Source of the DNA: Solobacterium sp.
GTDB lineage: Bacteria; Bacillota_I; Bacilli_A; Erysipelotrichales; Erysipelotrichaceae
Length of the DNA: 64,000 nucleotides
Assembly (NCBI GenBank): GCA_017469885.1
Contig: JAFUFO010000014.1
Span: 53,294 to 117,293, forward strand
Direction: 5' to 3'
The first letter of the stretch is position 1; each line of letters begins with the position of its first letter. Of the stretch, positions 49,434 to 57,795 are shown one piece after another. The translations under genes were made by a program, and so were the position numbers. A model generated the notes under the pieces. That model did not search any database. It worked only from the letters and a program-made list of their open reading frames with translations, and was not told where the DNA came from.

Positions 49434-50642
49434 ATGAAAAAAATACTGCTTGCGGTAATGTCCGGTATTGCGCTGTTTTTATCCAGCTGCGGTGCTCCGT
49501 CCCGCGAATCCGCTAAAGAAGCTGTGGAACTGTCACATGCGTCTGTGGGGGATATCGTTGTATTCGGCGATATCAGATGGTACGTAATCGCAAAAACAGA
49601 GACAGGCTGCACGTTGCTGACTGAAAAGCCGGTGATAAAGCTGCCGTTTAACAAGGCGACATATCATGCGCCCGATACATGGGAGAAGTCCACACTGCGT
49701 GCATGGCTCAATGAACCGTTCTTCAGCACATTCACGGAAGAGGAAAAAGCGCTGATCGAAAAGACGCACAATATCAATTCCGACAACCGGGAATACGGCA
49801 CCCGCGGAGGAAATGATACCGATGATTATATCTATCTGCTGAGTGCGGATGAAGCCGATGCCCTTGATAAAACCATACTGAAATGCGGCTACTGGCACGA
49901 AATGGACAATCAGTGGTGGTGGCTGAGGTCCCCGGGTGCGAATAAGGATTACACGGCATATGTCGGCAATAACAGTGATGGCAAAAATGTTGTTGATCCT
50001 GCCGGAGATGTTTCAGGCAATTTCTACGGTGCGGTCCGTCCTGCGCTGAATCTTCGTTTATCGGATAATACTGCTGTTCCGGCGGGTATGAACCGAACGC
50101 CTTCGGAGGAACAGGCGGAACTGGCAGTGATCTCCGATTCAGAGATCGGTGATGTCGTGGCGTTCGGGAGATATACCTGGTATGTAACGGATAAGACGGA
50201 CGGCATCTGCACACTGCTCTGTCAGGGCGCAGTCGCGGAGAAGACATATCATGACAGTAAAGCGGATATCACATGGGAAAACTGCTCGCTGCGCAGATGG
50301 CTCAATGAGGATTTTTATAATCAGAAATTCTCTGACGGAGAGAAAGCAGCGATCGTAACCACACATAACACATTTTCCGAAGAGGATTCTCCGTATGAGA
50401 TGGACTGCGGAAATGACACCGATGACAAGGTATATCTGTACACCTATACCGAATCAAAAACCGTCAGTGACGAGATCAGAGAATGCGGCATCAACTGGTG
50501 GCTGAGATCGCCCGGAAAGAAACAAAGTGAAGCGGTATATATCCTTGGAAAATCGGCAAATCTGATGGGGAACACCGTTAATAACCCCCTTGGAGTCCGG
50601 CCGGTAATCAGGGTCCGATATTCCGGTCAGGCAGATCAGTGA
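49434..50642 (+). CDS. Lipoprotein with two DUF6273-like repeats
   Basis: A 402-residue secreted lipoprotein. The signal MKKILLAVMSGIALFLSSCG has a lipobox with Cys19. The mature part has two similar domains of about 175 residues: the first contains GDIVVFGDIRWYVIAK, LRAWLNEPFF and WWWLRSPG, and the second GDVVAFGRYTWYVTDK, LRRWLNEDFY and WWLRSPG. This pattern is DUF6273 as I know it, found on cell-surface proteins of gut Bacillota; its function is not established. I use the ATG at 49434, seven bases after AGGGGGA, rather than the ATG at 49428. Confidence 0.85.
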   Translation: MKKILLAVMSGIALFLSSCGAPSRESAKEAVELSHASVGDIVVFGDIRWYVIAKTETGCTLLTEKPVIKLPFNKATYHAPDTWEKSTLRAWLNEPFFSTFTEEEKALIEKTHNINSDNREYGTRGGNDTDDYIYLLSADEADALDKTILKCGYWHEMDNQWWWLRSPGANKDYTAYVGNNSDGKNVVDPAGDVSGNFYGAVRPALNLRLSDNTAVPAGMNRTPSEEQAELAVISDSEIGDVVAFGRYTWYVTDKTDGICTLLCQGAVAEKTYHDSKADITWENCSLRRWLNEDFYNQKFSDGEKAAIVTTHNTFSEEDSPYEMDCGNDTDDKVYLYTYTESKTVSDEIRECGINWWLRSPGKKQSEAVYILGKSANLMGNTVNNPLGVRPVIRVRYSGQADQ

Positions 50643-50679
50643 AGGTAAACGGAAACCGGAACGAATACAATCATTACAC

Positions 50680-50711
50680 AGCCGGCGGCTCATAAAGCTT
50701 CCGGCTTTTTG
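50680..50711 (+). terminator. Terminator after the DUF6273 lipoprotein gene
   Basis: AGCCGG and CCGGCT form a stem around 19 bases, followed by TTTT. Confidence 0.65.
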
Positions 50712-50751
50712 CATGCCTGACAGGATCGCGTGCGTACATGAGGGAAAATAC

Positions 50752-50767
50752 TATAACATATGTTATA
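50752..50767. promoter_or_regulatory. Candidate TetR operator
   Basis: TATAACATATGTTATA is a perfect 16-base palindrome, 27 bases before the TetR start. Its position suits autoregulation. Confidence 0.6.
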
Positions 50768-50793
50768 CTATTAATTGTAATGAGGGAGCCGCT

Positions 50794-51342
50794 ATGCCGA
50801 AAAAACCGACAACGACAAAAGAAGCCATGATTGACGGCGCCTTCCGTCTGATCCGTGAACAGGGCCATGAAGCGCTGACCGTGCGAAACCTTGCGTCATA
50901 CCTTGGGTGCTCCACACAGCCGATCATGTATCAGTTTCCGGATACCGATACCCTGAGGGAACTGACGTATCAGAAAGCAGACGCATTCCATACGGAATAC
51001 ATACTGGCAGGCGGCAGTCTTCTGGAGACCGGACTCCGGTATATCCGCTTTGCGGAAGAAGAGCCGCATCTGTTTCGCTTTCTGTTTCAGTCCGGCCGGT
51101 TTTCCGGACGCAGTCTCGAAGACCTGATCAAGGCACCGGAGGCAGCGGAGCTGCTTGCGGCAGTCCGCAGGGAAGAAGCACTGACCGCAGAAGACGCAGC
51201 TGCCTTTTTTGAACCGCTTGCGGCGGTTGTTCACGGGTATGCCAGTCTCATCGCAGACAACGGAATGAAGTATGATCCGGATGCGGTTCGAAATGCATTA
51301 ATGCGGATTGCGGAAGGAATGGAACGGGGGAGAACACAATGA
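50794..51342 (+). CDS. TetR family transcriptional regulator
   Basis: A 182-residue repressor. The N-terminal DNA-binding domain contains AFRLIREQGHEALTVRNLAS and LGCSTQPIMYQFPDTDTLRE, the typical TetR helix-turn-helix. The C-terminal part (TetR_C_33-like) binds an unknown ligand. GAGGGAG precedes the ATG at 50794. Its last four bases overlap the CPBP protease gene (ATGA), so both are cotranscribed and that gene is its likely target along with itself. Confidence 0.9.
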   Translation: MPKKPTTTKEAMIDGAFRLIREQGHEALTVRNLASYLGCSTQPIMYQFPDTDTLRELTYQKADAFHTEYILAGGSLLETGLRYIRFAEEEPHLFRFLFQSGRFSGRSLEDLIKAPEAAELLAAVRREEALTAEDAAAFFEPLAAVVHGYASLIADNGMKYDPDAVRNALMRIAEGMERGRTQ

Positions 51343-52082
51343 CAACGCTGTATCGGAAGAGTGAAATCACCTTTGCGGTCCTGTGGATCGCTGCCTATGT
51401 CATCCTGACAAGCATTGCGGACGAGCTTTCAGCGGCGGCCGGTGTCATGAAGTCTGTGACTGCCGCACTGCATATTGTGATGTCTCTGATTCTGTTTCAC
51501 TGGATCAGAGCCAACCGGCTGAGCGGGAAATACGGTCTGTGCAGATCCGAAGTCCCCGCAAGGCGGTTTCTGTATTATCTGCCGCTGATCATTATTGTCG
51601 TGACACCGTTCCTGAACGGAATCGGAATGAAGTACAGCCTTCCGGAAACCACACTGTATTTTGTCAGTATGTGCTGTGTCGGCTTTCTGGAAGAGGTGAT
51701 TTTCCGCGGCCTGCTGTTTCGGGCAATGGAAAAAGACAATCTGAAGTCCGCAGTCATTGTCTCATCCCTGACATTCGGAATCGGCCATATTGTGAATCTG
51801 TTCAACGGAAGCGGGCGGAGTCCTGCGGAGTCACTCGTCCAGATTGTATTCGCAGTTCTGATCGGGTTCGTACTCGTACTGGTCTTTTACCACGGGAAAT
51901 CCCTGATTCCCTGTATTCTGTTTCATTCCGCAAACAATGCGCTACGGGTGTTTGCGGCGGAAGGAAGCCTGAATCCAACGATGGATCTGATCCTCAATCT
52001 CGGGATCATTGTGATCGTTCTGGGAGGTTATCTGCTTTATCTTCTGAAGACATTTCCGCTGAAGGAAGATCATCTGCGCTGA
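51339..52082 (+). CDS. CPBP family intramembrane metalloprotease
   Basis: A 247-residue membrane protein with about seven hydrophobic segments. The CPBP (Abi) motifs are EEVIFRGLLFRAMEKD near residue 117 and FGIGHIVNLFNG near residue 147; a third, LFHSANNALR, follows. Members are Rce1-like proteases, in some bacteria linked with bacteriocin maturation or self-immunity. This is of interest because double-glycine leader proteins occur in the window, but no such peptide is adjacent. It is coupled to the TetR gene. Confidence 0.9.
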   Translation: MTTLYRKSEITFAVLWIAAYVILTSIADELSAAAGVMKSVTAALHIVMSLILFHWIRANRLSGKYGLCRSEVPARRFLYYLPLIIIVVTPFLNGIGMKYSLPETTLYFVSMCCVGFLEEVIFRGLLFRAMEKDNLKSAVIVSSLTFGIGHIVNLFNGSGRSPAESLVQIVFAVLIGFVLVLVFYHGKSLIPCILFHSANNALRVFAAEGSLNPTMDLILNLGIIVIVLGGYLLYLLKTFPLKEDHLR

Positions 52083-52178
52083 CTATCATGCATGAATCAG
52101 ATCATCCATACCAAAGACCGGCTCATCCATAAACACGAAGCGGGCAGTATACGGCTGCCGGAAACGGGAGGACTGAAG

Positions 52179-52514
52179 ATGAAGGAATTTATCGCATACT
52201 GCGGACTGGACTGTGAAACCTGTGAAGTCCGCATCGCAACCGTAAACAACGATGATGTACTGCGAAAAAAGGTCGCGGCACTCTGGTCGAAGCTGAACAG
52301 TGCAGAAATCACACCGGAGATGATTAACTGCACGGGATGCCGGCTTCCGGGCGTGAAGACAATGTACTGTGATTCGTTATGCCCGATCCGGCAGTGCGCA
52401 AAGGCCAGGGAGATGGAAACCTGCGGCACCTGTCCGGAAATGAAAACCTGTGAAAAACTGAGCGCAATCATTCAGAACAACCCGGATGCGGGGAAAAGAC
52501 TCGAAGAATTCTGA
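52179..52514 (+). CDS. DUF3795 domain protein
   Basis: A 111-residue Cys-rich cytoplasmic protein. The DUF3795 pattern is AYCGLDCETCEVR at the start, then NCTGCRLPG, YCDSLCPIRQCAK and CGTCPEMKTCEKL, twelve cysteines in all, which could bind metal or iron-sulfur. The family is of unknown function. GGGAGGA precedes the ATG at 52179. A strong terminator follows. Confidence 0.9.
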   Translation: MKEFIAYCGLDCETCEVRIATVNNDDVLRKKVAALWSKLNSAEITPEMINCTGCRLPGVKTMYCDSLCPIRQCAKAREMETCGTCPEMKTCEKLSAIIQNNPDAGKRLEEF

Positions 52515-52523
52515 AGTGTACGG

Positions 52524-52555
52524 AAATACAGCAGCTTCGGTTGTTGTATTTTTTT
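52524..52555 (+). terminator. Terminator after the DUF3795 gene
   Basis: AAATACAGCAGC and GTTGTTGTATTT form a 12-pair stem with two G-T pairs around a TTCG tetraloop, followed by TTTTTTT overlapping the stem end. Confidence 0.9.
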
Positions 52556-52612
52556 CTGATCATCCTATACTGAAAGTATGAAAAGTATAACAAATCATAC
52601 TTGGAGGTTAAG

Positions 52613-52828
52613 ATGAAGGGACCGGAAGGAAAATATGCATGGACCGCTACGGTCGGCGAAAAAGGACAGATCGTAATACCCAAACAGGCGCGTGAATTAT
52701 TCGGAATCAAACCGGGCGATACGCTGCTGTTATTGGGAGATGAGACACGTGAAATCGCAATTCCGCCGAAAGGCACATTCTCTGAGCTGTTTCAGATGAT
52801 GTTCGACAGCGGGGAAACAAAGAAATGA
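52613..52828 (+). CDS. AbrB/SpoVT family DNA-binding protein
   Basis: A 71-residue swapped-hairpin transcription regulator: VGEKGQIVIPKQARELFGIK is the AbrB-type motif. It likely binds DNA as a dimer and controls its own operon. TTGGAGGTT precedes the ATG at 52613. Inverted ATACT-GAA-AGTAT at about 52567 lies in the promoter region and may be its target. Its stop overlaps the glycosyltransferase start by four bases. Confidence 0.9.
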   Translation: MKGPEGKYAWTATVGEKGQIVIPKQARELFGIKPGDTLLLLGDETREIAIPPKGTFSELFQMMFDSGETKK

Positions 52829-53982
52829 AACTCGCATGGTTCTGTATTCCTGCCCATGGCCATACCAATCCGACACTCGGGCTGGTCAGAGAACTGACCG
52901 ATGCTGGGCATGAAGTTTATTATTTTTCCTTTCCGCAGTTCCGCCAGAAGATTGAGGAAGCCGGCGCGGTGTTTATTCCCTGTGATGACGTCGACTTTGA
53001 GATGGAGGATAAGGAAAACAGCGACCGTGTCGGAAAGGATATGGCGTATTCCGTTGAGCTGATCGTATCGTCCACCCTGGCACTGGATGAACTGACCGCG
53101 AAGAAGATCGCGGAGATTAAACCGGATCTCATTGTGGCGGACTCGGTTGCCTACTGGGGAAAACTTGCGGCGATGAAATATGACATCCCGTTTGTATCGT
53201 CCACGACAACATTTGCGTTCAACCGCTATTCCGCAGGTTATATGAAGCGCGGGTTCGGTGATCTTCTGAAGATGATGACCGCAATGCCGAAGATCAATAA
53301 ACAGATCAGACGGCTTCAGGCCCACGGCTATCCGGTAAAGGGATTCCTGGAGATTATTCAGAATGACAATGATACCAATACGATCGTTTATACATCGAAG
53401 TATTTTCAGCCGTGTGCGGATACCTTCTCCGACCGGTATCATTTCATCGGTCCTTCCATCCGGCCGATCACACAGCCGATGAAGAAAACGAGGGAGAAAA
53501 CCGTTTATGTCTCCCTTGGCACCGTGAACCGGAATCCGGAGTTTTACCGCAGCTGTATCCATGCATTATGCAGAACGGACTGGCAGGTCATCGTATCATT
53601 GGGAAATGATACGGAAGTCTTCGAAAATCTTCCGGAAAATGTTGAGCTGTATCCGTCTGTTGATCAGATGGCAGTGCTTTCCATCGCGGACGCATTCATC
53701 ACCCACTGCGGAATGAACTCCGCTTCGGAAGGACTGTATTTCAATGTGCCGCTGATTCTCTGCCCGCAGACGTCCGAACAGGAAGCCGTCGCAAAACGGG
53801 TGGAGGAACTGGGTGCCGGACTGCGGCCGAACAGGATGAATGAAGAAGAGATTCTCTCGGCTGTTCAGACCGTTCTGAATACGCCTTCCTATAAGGATAA
53901 TGCCCGAATAATATCAGAGAGTTTCAAAGCATCCGGCGGGCTCCAGGAGGCAAGACACTTTCTGGAATCCCTGGCTGTCTGA
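52825..53982 (+). CDS. UDP-glycosyltransferase, macrolide glycosyltransferase-like (GT1)
   Basis: A 385-residue GT-B fold glycosyltransferase. The N-terminal domain starts WFCIPAHGHTNPTLGLVREL, and the C-terminal donor site is FITHCGMNSASEGLYFNVPL, with Q and E of the PLxxxPxxxEQ segment (LCPQTSEQEAVAKRV). Family members transfer glucose to macrolides, lipids or small aglycones. It could inactivate a drug or make a glycolipid. The acceptor is not known. It is coupled to the AbrB-like regulator by a four-base overlap. Confidence 0.92.
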   Translation: MKLAWFCIPAHGHTNPTLGLVRELTDAGHEVYYFSFPQFRQKIEEAGAVFIPCDDVDFEMEDKENSDRVGKDMAYSVELIVSSTLALDELTAKKIAEIKPDLIVADSVAYWGKLAAMKYDIPFVSSTTTFAFNRYSAGYMKRGFGDLLKMMTAMPKINKQIRRLQAHGYPVKGFLEIIQNDNDTNTIVYTSKYFQPCADTFSDRYHFIGPSIRPITQPMKKTREKTVYVSLGTVNRNPEFYRSCIHALCRTDWQVIVSLGNDTEVFENLPENVELYPSVDQMAVLSIADAFITHCGMNSASEGLYFNVPLILCPQTSEQEAVAKRVEELGAGLRPNRMNEEEILSAVQTVLNTPSYKDNARIISESFKASGGLQEARHFLESLAV

Positions 53983-54000
53983 TCCCGCAGACGGAATAAT

Positions 54001-54053
54001 TTGACAAGCACATAACACTCCTATATAGTAGTAAAGCATTACTATATAGGAGT
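54001..54053 (+). promoter_or_regulatory. MarR promoter with 14-base inverted repeat
   Basis: TTGACA at 54001-54006 and TATAGT at 54024-54029 with a 17-base spacer form a strong promoter. The perfect arms ACTCCTATATAGTA (54017-54030) and TACTATATAGGAGT (54040-54053) surround nine bases and overlap the -10 box. This is a convincing operator for the MarR protein that follows. A T run and the AGGAG ribosome site sit at its right end. Confidence 0.8.
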
Positions 54054-54061
54054 ATTTTTTT

Positions 54062-54499
54062 ATGCGGATTAACGGAGGATTTCAGGTTTCCAAGATCAAG
54101 CAGCTCGGAGACCGTATTTTTGAAAAGATCCTGGCGGAACGGGGGATCGAAGCGTTCAACGGCGCCCAGGGACGGATCCTGTATGTGCTTTTCCAGCAGG
54201 ACGGTGTACCAATCAAAACGGTATCGGAGAAGTGCGGACTTGCGATTACATCCCTGACAACCATGCTGGAACGGATGGAGAAGTCCGGTCTGATTGTGCG
54301 GAAACAGGATGCCGCAGATAAGCGGAAAACACTTCTGTATCTGACGGACAAAGCCAGAGAACTGGAACAGGATTACATTGCGCTTTCGGAAGAGATGGGT
54401 GACATCTACTATCAGGGATTTACAAACGAAGAAGTTCAGGCTGCCGAGGAATATCTGGACCGCATCCGTCTGAATCTTGAGAGGTGGCAGCCGAGATGA
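54062..54499 (+). CDS. MarR family regulator of the radical SAM pair
   Basis: A 145-residue winged-helix regulator. The recognition part is KTVSEKCGLAITSLTTMLER, and the wing IVRKQDAADKRKTLLYLT is typical of MarR. It dimerises by its terminal helices. The 14-base palindrome across its promoter points to autoregulation. Its stop overlaps the first radical SAM gene (ATGA), so the three form one operon. A MarR protein in front of such a pair matches the arrangement known as the radical SAM mobile pair. Confidence 0.92.
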   Translation: MRINGGFQVSKIKQLGDRIFEKILAERGIEAFNGAQGRILYVLFQQDGVPIKTVSEKCGLAITSLTTMLERMEKSGLIVRKQDAADKRKTLLYLTDKARELEQDYIALSEEMGDIYYQGFTNEEVQAAEEYLDRIRLNLERWQPR

Positions 54500-55206
54500 C
54501 CCGATGCATCAAAGACCTGATCAAAAACCTGAATCTTATCATTGGGTGTCCGATCGGATGTGATTACTGCTATGCGAGAAACAACTGCCGCAGATTTCAT
54601 ATCACCGACGATTTCTCAAAACCGGAATACTACGAACAGAAGCTTACCATTCTGGAGCGGAAAAAGCCGGGCAACTGGCTGTTAACGGGCATGAGTGATC
54701 TGAGTGCCTGGAAGGAGGAGTGGCTTTCGGCCGTGTTTCAGAAGCTGCGGGACAATCCTCAGCACGAAGCCATCTTCCTGTCCAAACGTCCCGATCTTCT
54801 GAACATCAATACCGATCTTGAGAATGCATGGTTCGGCGTAACGATCACCAGAAAATCGGAACTGTGGAGACTGCAGGCACTGAAAGAGAATGTCCGGGCA
54901 AAGTACTATCACGTGACATTTGAACCGCTCTTCGATGATCCCGGAGAGGTTGACCTGACGGGAATTGACTGGGTCGTGGTGGGCACGATGACCGGCACAA
55001 TGAAGAAGCGTGTACACACAGAACCGGAGTGGGCGTACAGCCTCACAAGACAGGCTCATGAAAAGAACATCCCGGTATTCATGAAGGAGGATCTTGAGCC
55101 GATCCTCGGTGAGGAAAATATGATACAGGAGCTTCCGGAGGCATTCAGCCGCGTATTGGAGGAACAGAATACATGGAACAGAAAAAAATCAAAATCGGAT
55201 ATGTAA
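54496..55206 (+). CDS. Radical SAM mobile pair protein A
   Basis: A 236-residue radical SAM protein with the cluster motif GCPIGCDYCYARNN (Cys-x3-Cys-x2-Cys) near residue 20. It resembles the A member of the radical SAM mobile pair named in family models, where MarR, A and B occur together and move between genomes. Its function is unknown. I placed the start at ATG 54496 (ATGA overlap with marR); a GTG at 54484 is less likely. It ends within the first 34 bases of protein B's gene, so the two are strongly coupled. Confidence 0.87.
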   Translation: MTRCIKDLIKNLNLIIGCPIGCDYCYARNNCRRFHITDDFSKPEYYEQKLTILERKKPGNWLLTGMSDLSAWKEEWLSAVFQKLRDNPQHEAIFLSKRPDLLNINTDLENAWFGVTITRKSELWRLQALKENVRAKYYHVTFEPLFDDPGEVDLTGIDWVVVGTMTGTMKKRVHTEPEWAYSLTRQAHEKNIPVFMKEDLEPILGEENMIQELPEAFSRVLEEQNTWNRKKSKSDM

Positions 55207-56084
55207 ACACAAAGAGTGTCATGACAAAATCAAACGGTCCGCTCGGCGGATATGCGGTTAATCCGTATGTCGGATGTCCGCATGCGTGCAGATACTGTTA
55301 TGCGTCATTTATGAAGCGGTTCACCGGACATACAGAAGAGTGGGGTTCCTTCATGGATGTGAAGGAATGGCCTGCGATAAAAGATCCGAAAAAGTATGCC
55401 GGACAGAAGGTCATTATCGGAACGGTTACGGATGGCTATAATCCGCTGGAAGAAACCTATGGAAAGACCAGAACGATTCTGGAGGAGCTGAAGGGCAGCG
55501 GCGCGGATATTCTGATCTGCACAAAGTCGGACCTTGTCCTGAGAGATCTCGATCTCTTAAAGGAACTCAATAAAAACAACCGCCTCACCGTCTCCTGGTC
55601 GGTCAACACGCTGGATGAATCCTTTAAGGATGATATGGATGCGGCGGTCAGTATTGAGCGAAGACTTGCGGCGATGAAGCAGGTTTATGATGCGGGAATC
55701 CGCACCGTCTGTTTTATCTCTCCGGTATTTCCGGGCATTACGGATATTGAGGCAATCATTGAACGCGCAAAGGACCAGTGTGATCTGGTATGGCTCGAGA
55801 ATCTGAACCTGCGCGGTGGGTTTAAGAAGACCATCATGGATTATATTGCGGAGAAACATCCGCATCTTCTGCCGCTGTATGAAGAGATCTACAACAGGAA
55901 GAACCGCAGCTATTTCGAAGCCCTTGAACAGAAGGCAAAGGAAATCGCAGAGAAATATGACTGCCGGTTTGTGGACAATGAAACGCCGTACGAACGGGTT
56001 CCGCAGGGACATCCGACGATCGTTGATTACTTCTATCACGAAGAGGTCCGCGGTACGGAAAACAGCGGAAAGCGAAACAGATAA
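55173..56084 (+). CDS. Radical SAM mobile pair protein B
   Basis: A 303-residue radical SAM enzyme. The cluster motif is VGCPHACRYCYASFM near residues 34-48, and GTVTDGYNPLEETYGKTR follows, as in spore photoproduct lyase-like and Rv2578c-like proteins. The TIM-barrel body (LTVSWSVNTLDE, ISPVFPGITDIE) is complete. Together with A and MarR it forms the cassette. GGAGGAA precedes the ATG at 55173. The reaction is unknown; DNA repair or cofactor chemistry has been suggested for relatives, but nothing here decides it. Confidence 0.9.
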   Translation: MEQKKIKIGYVNTKSVMTKSNGPLGGYAVNPYVGCPHACRYCYASFMKRFTGHTEEWGSFMDVKEWPAIKDPKKYAGQKVIIGTVTDGYNPLEETYGKTRTILEELKGSGADILICTKSDLVLRDLDLLKELNKNNRLTVSWSVNTLDESFKDDMDAAVSIERRLAAMKQVYDAGIRTVCFISPVFPGITDIEAIIERAKDQCDLVWLENLNLRGGFKKTIMDYIAEKHPHLLPLYEEIYNRKNRSYFEALEQKAKEIAEKYDCRFVDNETPYERVPQGHPTIVDYFYHEEVRGTENSGKRNR

Positions 56085-56102
56085 GTTCCTGTAATAATCG
56101 AA

Positions 56103-56138
56103 AAAACCGGAAGCTGAATGAAATCAGGTTCCGGTTTT
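56103..56138. terminator. Terminator at the end of the radical SAM cassette
   Basis: AAAACCGGAAGCTGA and TCAGGTTCCGGTTTT form a long stem with one G-G mismatch and a six-base loop, with a T run on either strand. Confidence 0.85.
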
Positions 56139-56165
56139 CGGTTCCGTATCTTTTGCAGAGGCGAT

Positions 56166-56217
56166 ATTCCCTTAATAAACTGATGATTCCCTTAAATACT
56201 GGCCGGAAATAAGGGAA
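56166..56217. repeat. Direct repeats ATTCCCTTAA with an inverted copy
   Basis: ATTCCCTTAA occurs at 56166-56175 and 56186-56195, exactly 20 bases apart. An inverted TAAGGGAA lies at 56210-56217. It lies between the radical SAM cassette and the convergent GntP gene, in a position where neither has a promoter. Confidence 0.6.
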
Positions 56218-56277
56218 AGAGCGCCGGCAGGAGAATCTGGATTTTCATTGCCAGGACTGCAGGAGAGATTTACATAA

Positions 56278-56306
56278 TGAAAAGAACTGCGGCGCAGTTC
56301 TTTTCA
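56278..56306 (-). terminator. Terminator of the GntP gene
   Basis: TGAAAAGAACTGC and GCAGTTCTTTTCA form a 13-base stem around GGC; the arms themselves give the T-rich end. Confidence 0.75.
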
Positions 56307-56330
56307 AATTGCGATTCAGAATGTTCCGTG

Positions 56331-57593
56331 TCAGCCCGCAATGACATAAAGCAGAGTTGCGGCGATGGTGCTGGTAAGACCGATCAGTGCCTCAAACGGA
56401 ATCAGCTTCATGCGTTCGGATATGCTCAGGTTGACCGATCCACCGGTCGCATGGAAGAAGGAACCGTGCGGCAGAGAGTCCACGACGGTTGCGCCGGCGT
56501 GAATCATTGCGGCCGCCGCAAGCGGAGCGACACCGGAGGAAAGCAGCGTCGGCGCAAAGGTCTGCGCCGCAACGGTCGCACCTGCGGTAGTGGATGCGGT
56601 AGCGCCTGCCATGAGGACACCGGAGAGCGGCGCCAGAATGAAGGCGGGCATATGCATTGCCTCAAGCAGAGAAGTGACATCCGTCTGTAATGCGGAAGCC
56701 TTGATGATGCCGGCAATCGTGCCGGTTCCGATCAGAAGGATCGAAACACCGATGACCTTGGACAAACCGAATTCAGTGTATTCGATGATGTTCTTTGCCT
56801 TTTCTGTCACGAGCGTGCAGATGATACCGCCGACCGGCAGGGCAATCAGCGGGTCAATGGTGATTCCCGCAAGCGGACGCAGCGCAAGCAGAACAATTAC
56901 CACAAGCGGTCCGATAATGGCTGCGCCGAAGGATGGCAGTTCGGTATTCCCGCCCTGTTCAAGATCTTCTGCGGTGATCTTGCCTTCGCTCTTCTTTGAG
57001 AGAATACCCGCAAGCACAATGGTCACAATGAGTGCGCAGATTGTAGGAATGAGGTTTTTCATCATGACGGCAGTGAGATCCTGGCCGAATGCCTCACTGA
57101 CCGCAATCGTATTCGGGTTCGGGGAGATAATGTTTCCGGCTTTTCCGCCGCCGATCATCGCCAGCAGGATGCCGGGCTTGGAAAGACCTGCTTTTTCACC
57201 GATTGCCAGTGCGATCGGCGCAACAGTAATGACCGAGATATCAATGAATACACCGACTGCGCAGATGATCATTGTCGCAATGGCGATTGCGAGCACAGCC
57301 CGTTTTTCACCGAGCTTATCGACAATCGTTTCGGCGATTTTCTGAGCAGATCCGGTTTTGATCAGCGCACCTGCCAGAATACCACTGGTCAGGATGCGCA
57401 GAATGCTGGACATCATGGATGCGGCGCCGCTGACCATGGTGTTTACCGTCAGGGTGAGGTCCATACTGCCGATGATGCCGCCGATCAGGGCACCGAGAAT
57501 CAGACAGTAGGCAGGCTGTACCTTGCGGATAATGAGGATGATTGCGAGGATGAGGCCAAGCAAAGCCCCGATTGTTGAGAATTGTGCTTCCAT
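56331..57593 (-). CDS. GntP family permease
   Basis: A 420-residue membrane carrier of the GntP/gluconate:H+ symporter family with about twelve hydrophobic segments. Typical segments are LGALIGGIIGSMDLTLTV, MIGGGKAGNIISPNPNTIAV near residue 145, and the C-terminal ATASTTAGATVAAQTF with HAGATVVDSLPHGSFFHATG. Substrates are gluconate, glycerate or related hydroxy acids. AAGGAGAAG precedes the ATG at 57593. A TGTCTACA-like dyad near 57717-57733 may be an operator. No catabolic enzyme is nearby, so the substrate is not known. Confidence 0.92.
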   Translation of the reverse strand: MEAQFSTIGALLGLILAIILIIRKVQPAYCLILGALIGGIIGSMDLTLTVNTMVSGAASMMSSILRILTSGILAGALIKTGSAQKIAETIVDKLGEKRAVLAIAIATMIICAVGVFIDISVITVAPIALAIGEKAGLSKPGILLAMIGGGKAGNIISPNPNTIAVSEAFGQDLTAVMMKNLIPTICALIVTIVLAGILSKKSEGKITAEDLEQGGNTELPSFGAAIIGPLVVIVLLALRPLAGITIDPLIALPVGGIICTLVTEKAKNIIEYTEFGLSKVIGVSILLIGTGTIAGIIKASALQTDVTSLLEAMHMPAFILAPLSGVLMAGATASTTAGATVAAQTFAPTLLSSGVAPLAAAAMIHAGATVVDSLPHGSFFHATGGSVNLSISERMKLIPFEALIGLTSTIAATLLYVIAG

Positions 57594-57754
57594 GGGTGAG
57601 TTCTTCTCCTTCTGTGTGATGCGGCATATCGGTCCCTCTGCCGCATGGAGGGAATCATAGAATGGCTGTTGCTTTGTCTGTGAAAAGTTGTCAGACCAGC
57701 CATCTCTGTAAAATAATTGTCTACATTATAATCTGTGATACAGGAATTCTGAGA

Positions 57755-57791
57755 GAAAAAAGAACGGCTGGCACAGGGACTGTGTCAGCCG
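57755..57791 (-). terminator. Terminator of the EamA gene
   Basis: CGGCTGGCACAG and CTGTGTCAGCCG form a 12-base stem with one G-T pair; TTCTTTTTT follows on the minus strand. Confidence 0.88.
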
Positions 57792-57795
57792 GAAA

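Noticed and set aside
54496..56084. Radical SAM pair as activase for the glycyl radical enzyme
   Set aside because: The proteins have the size and motifs of the MarR-linked pair, are more than 11 kb away, and lack the extra ferredoxin-type cysteines typical of many such activases.
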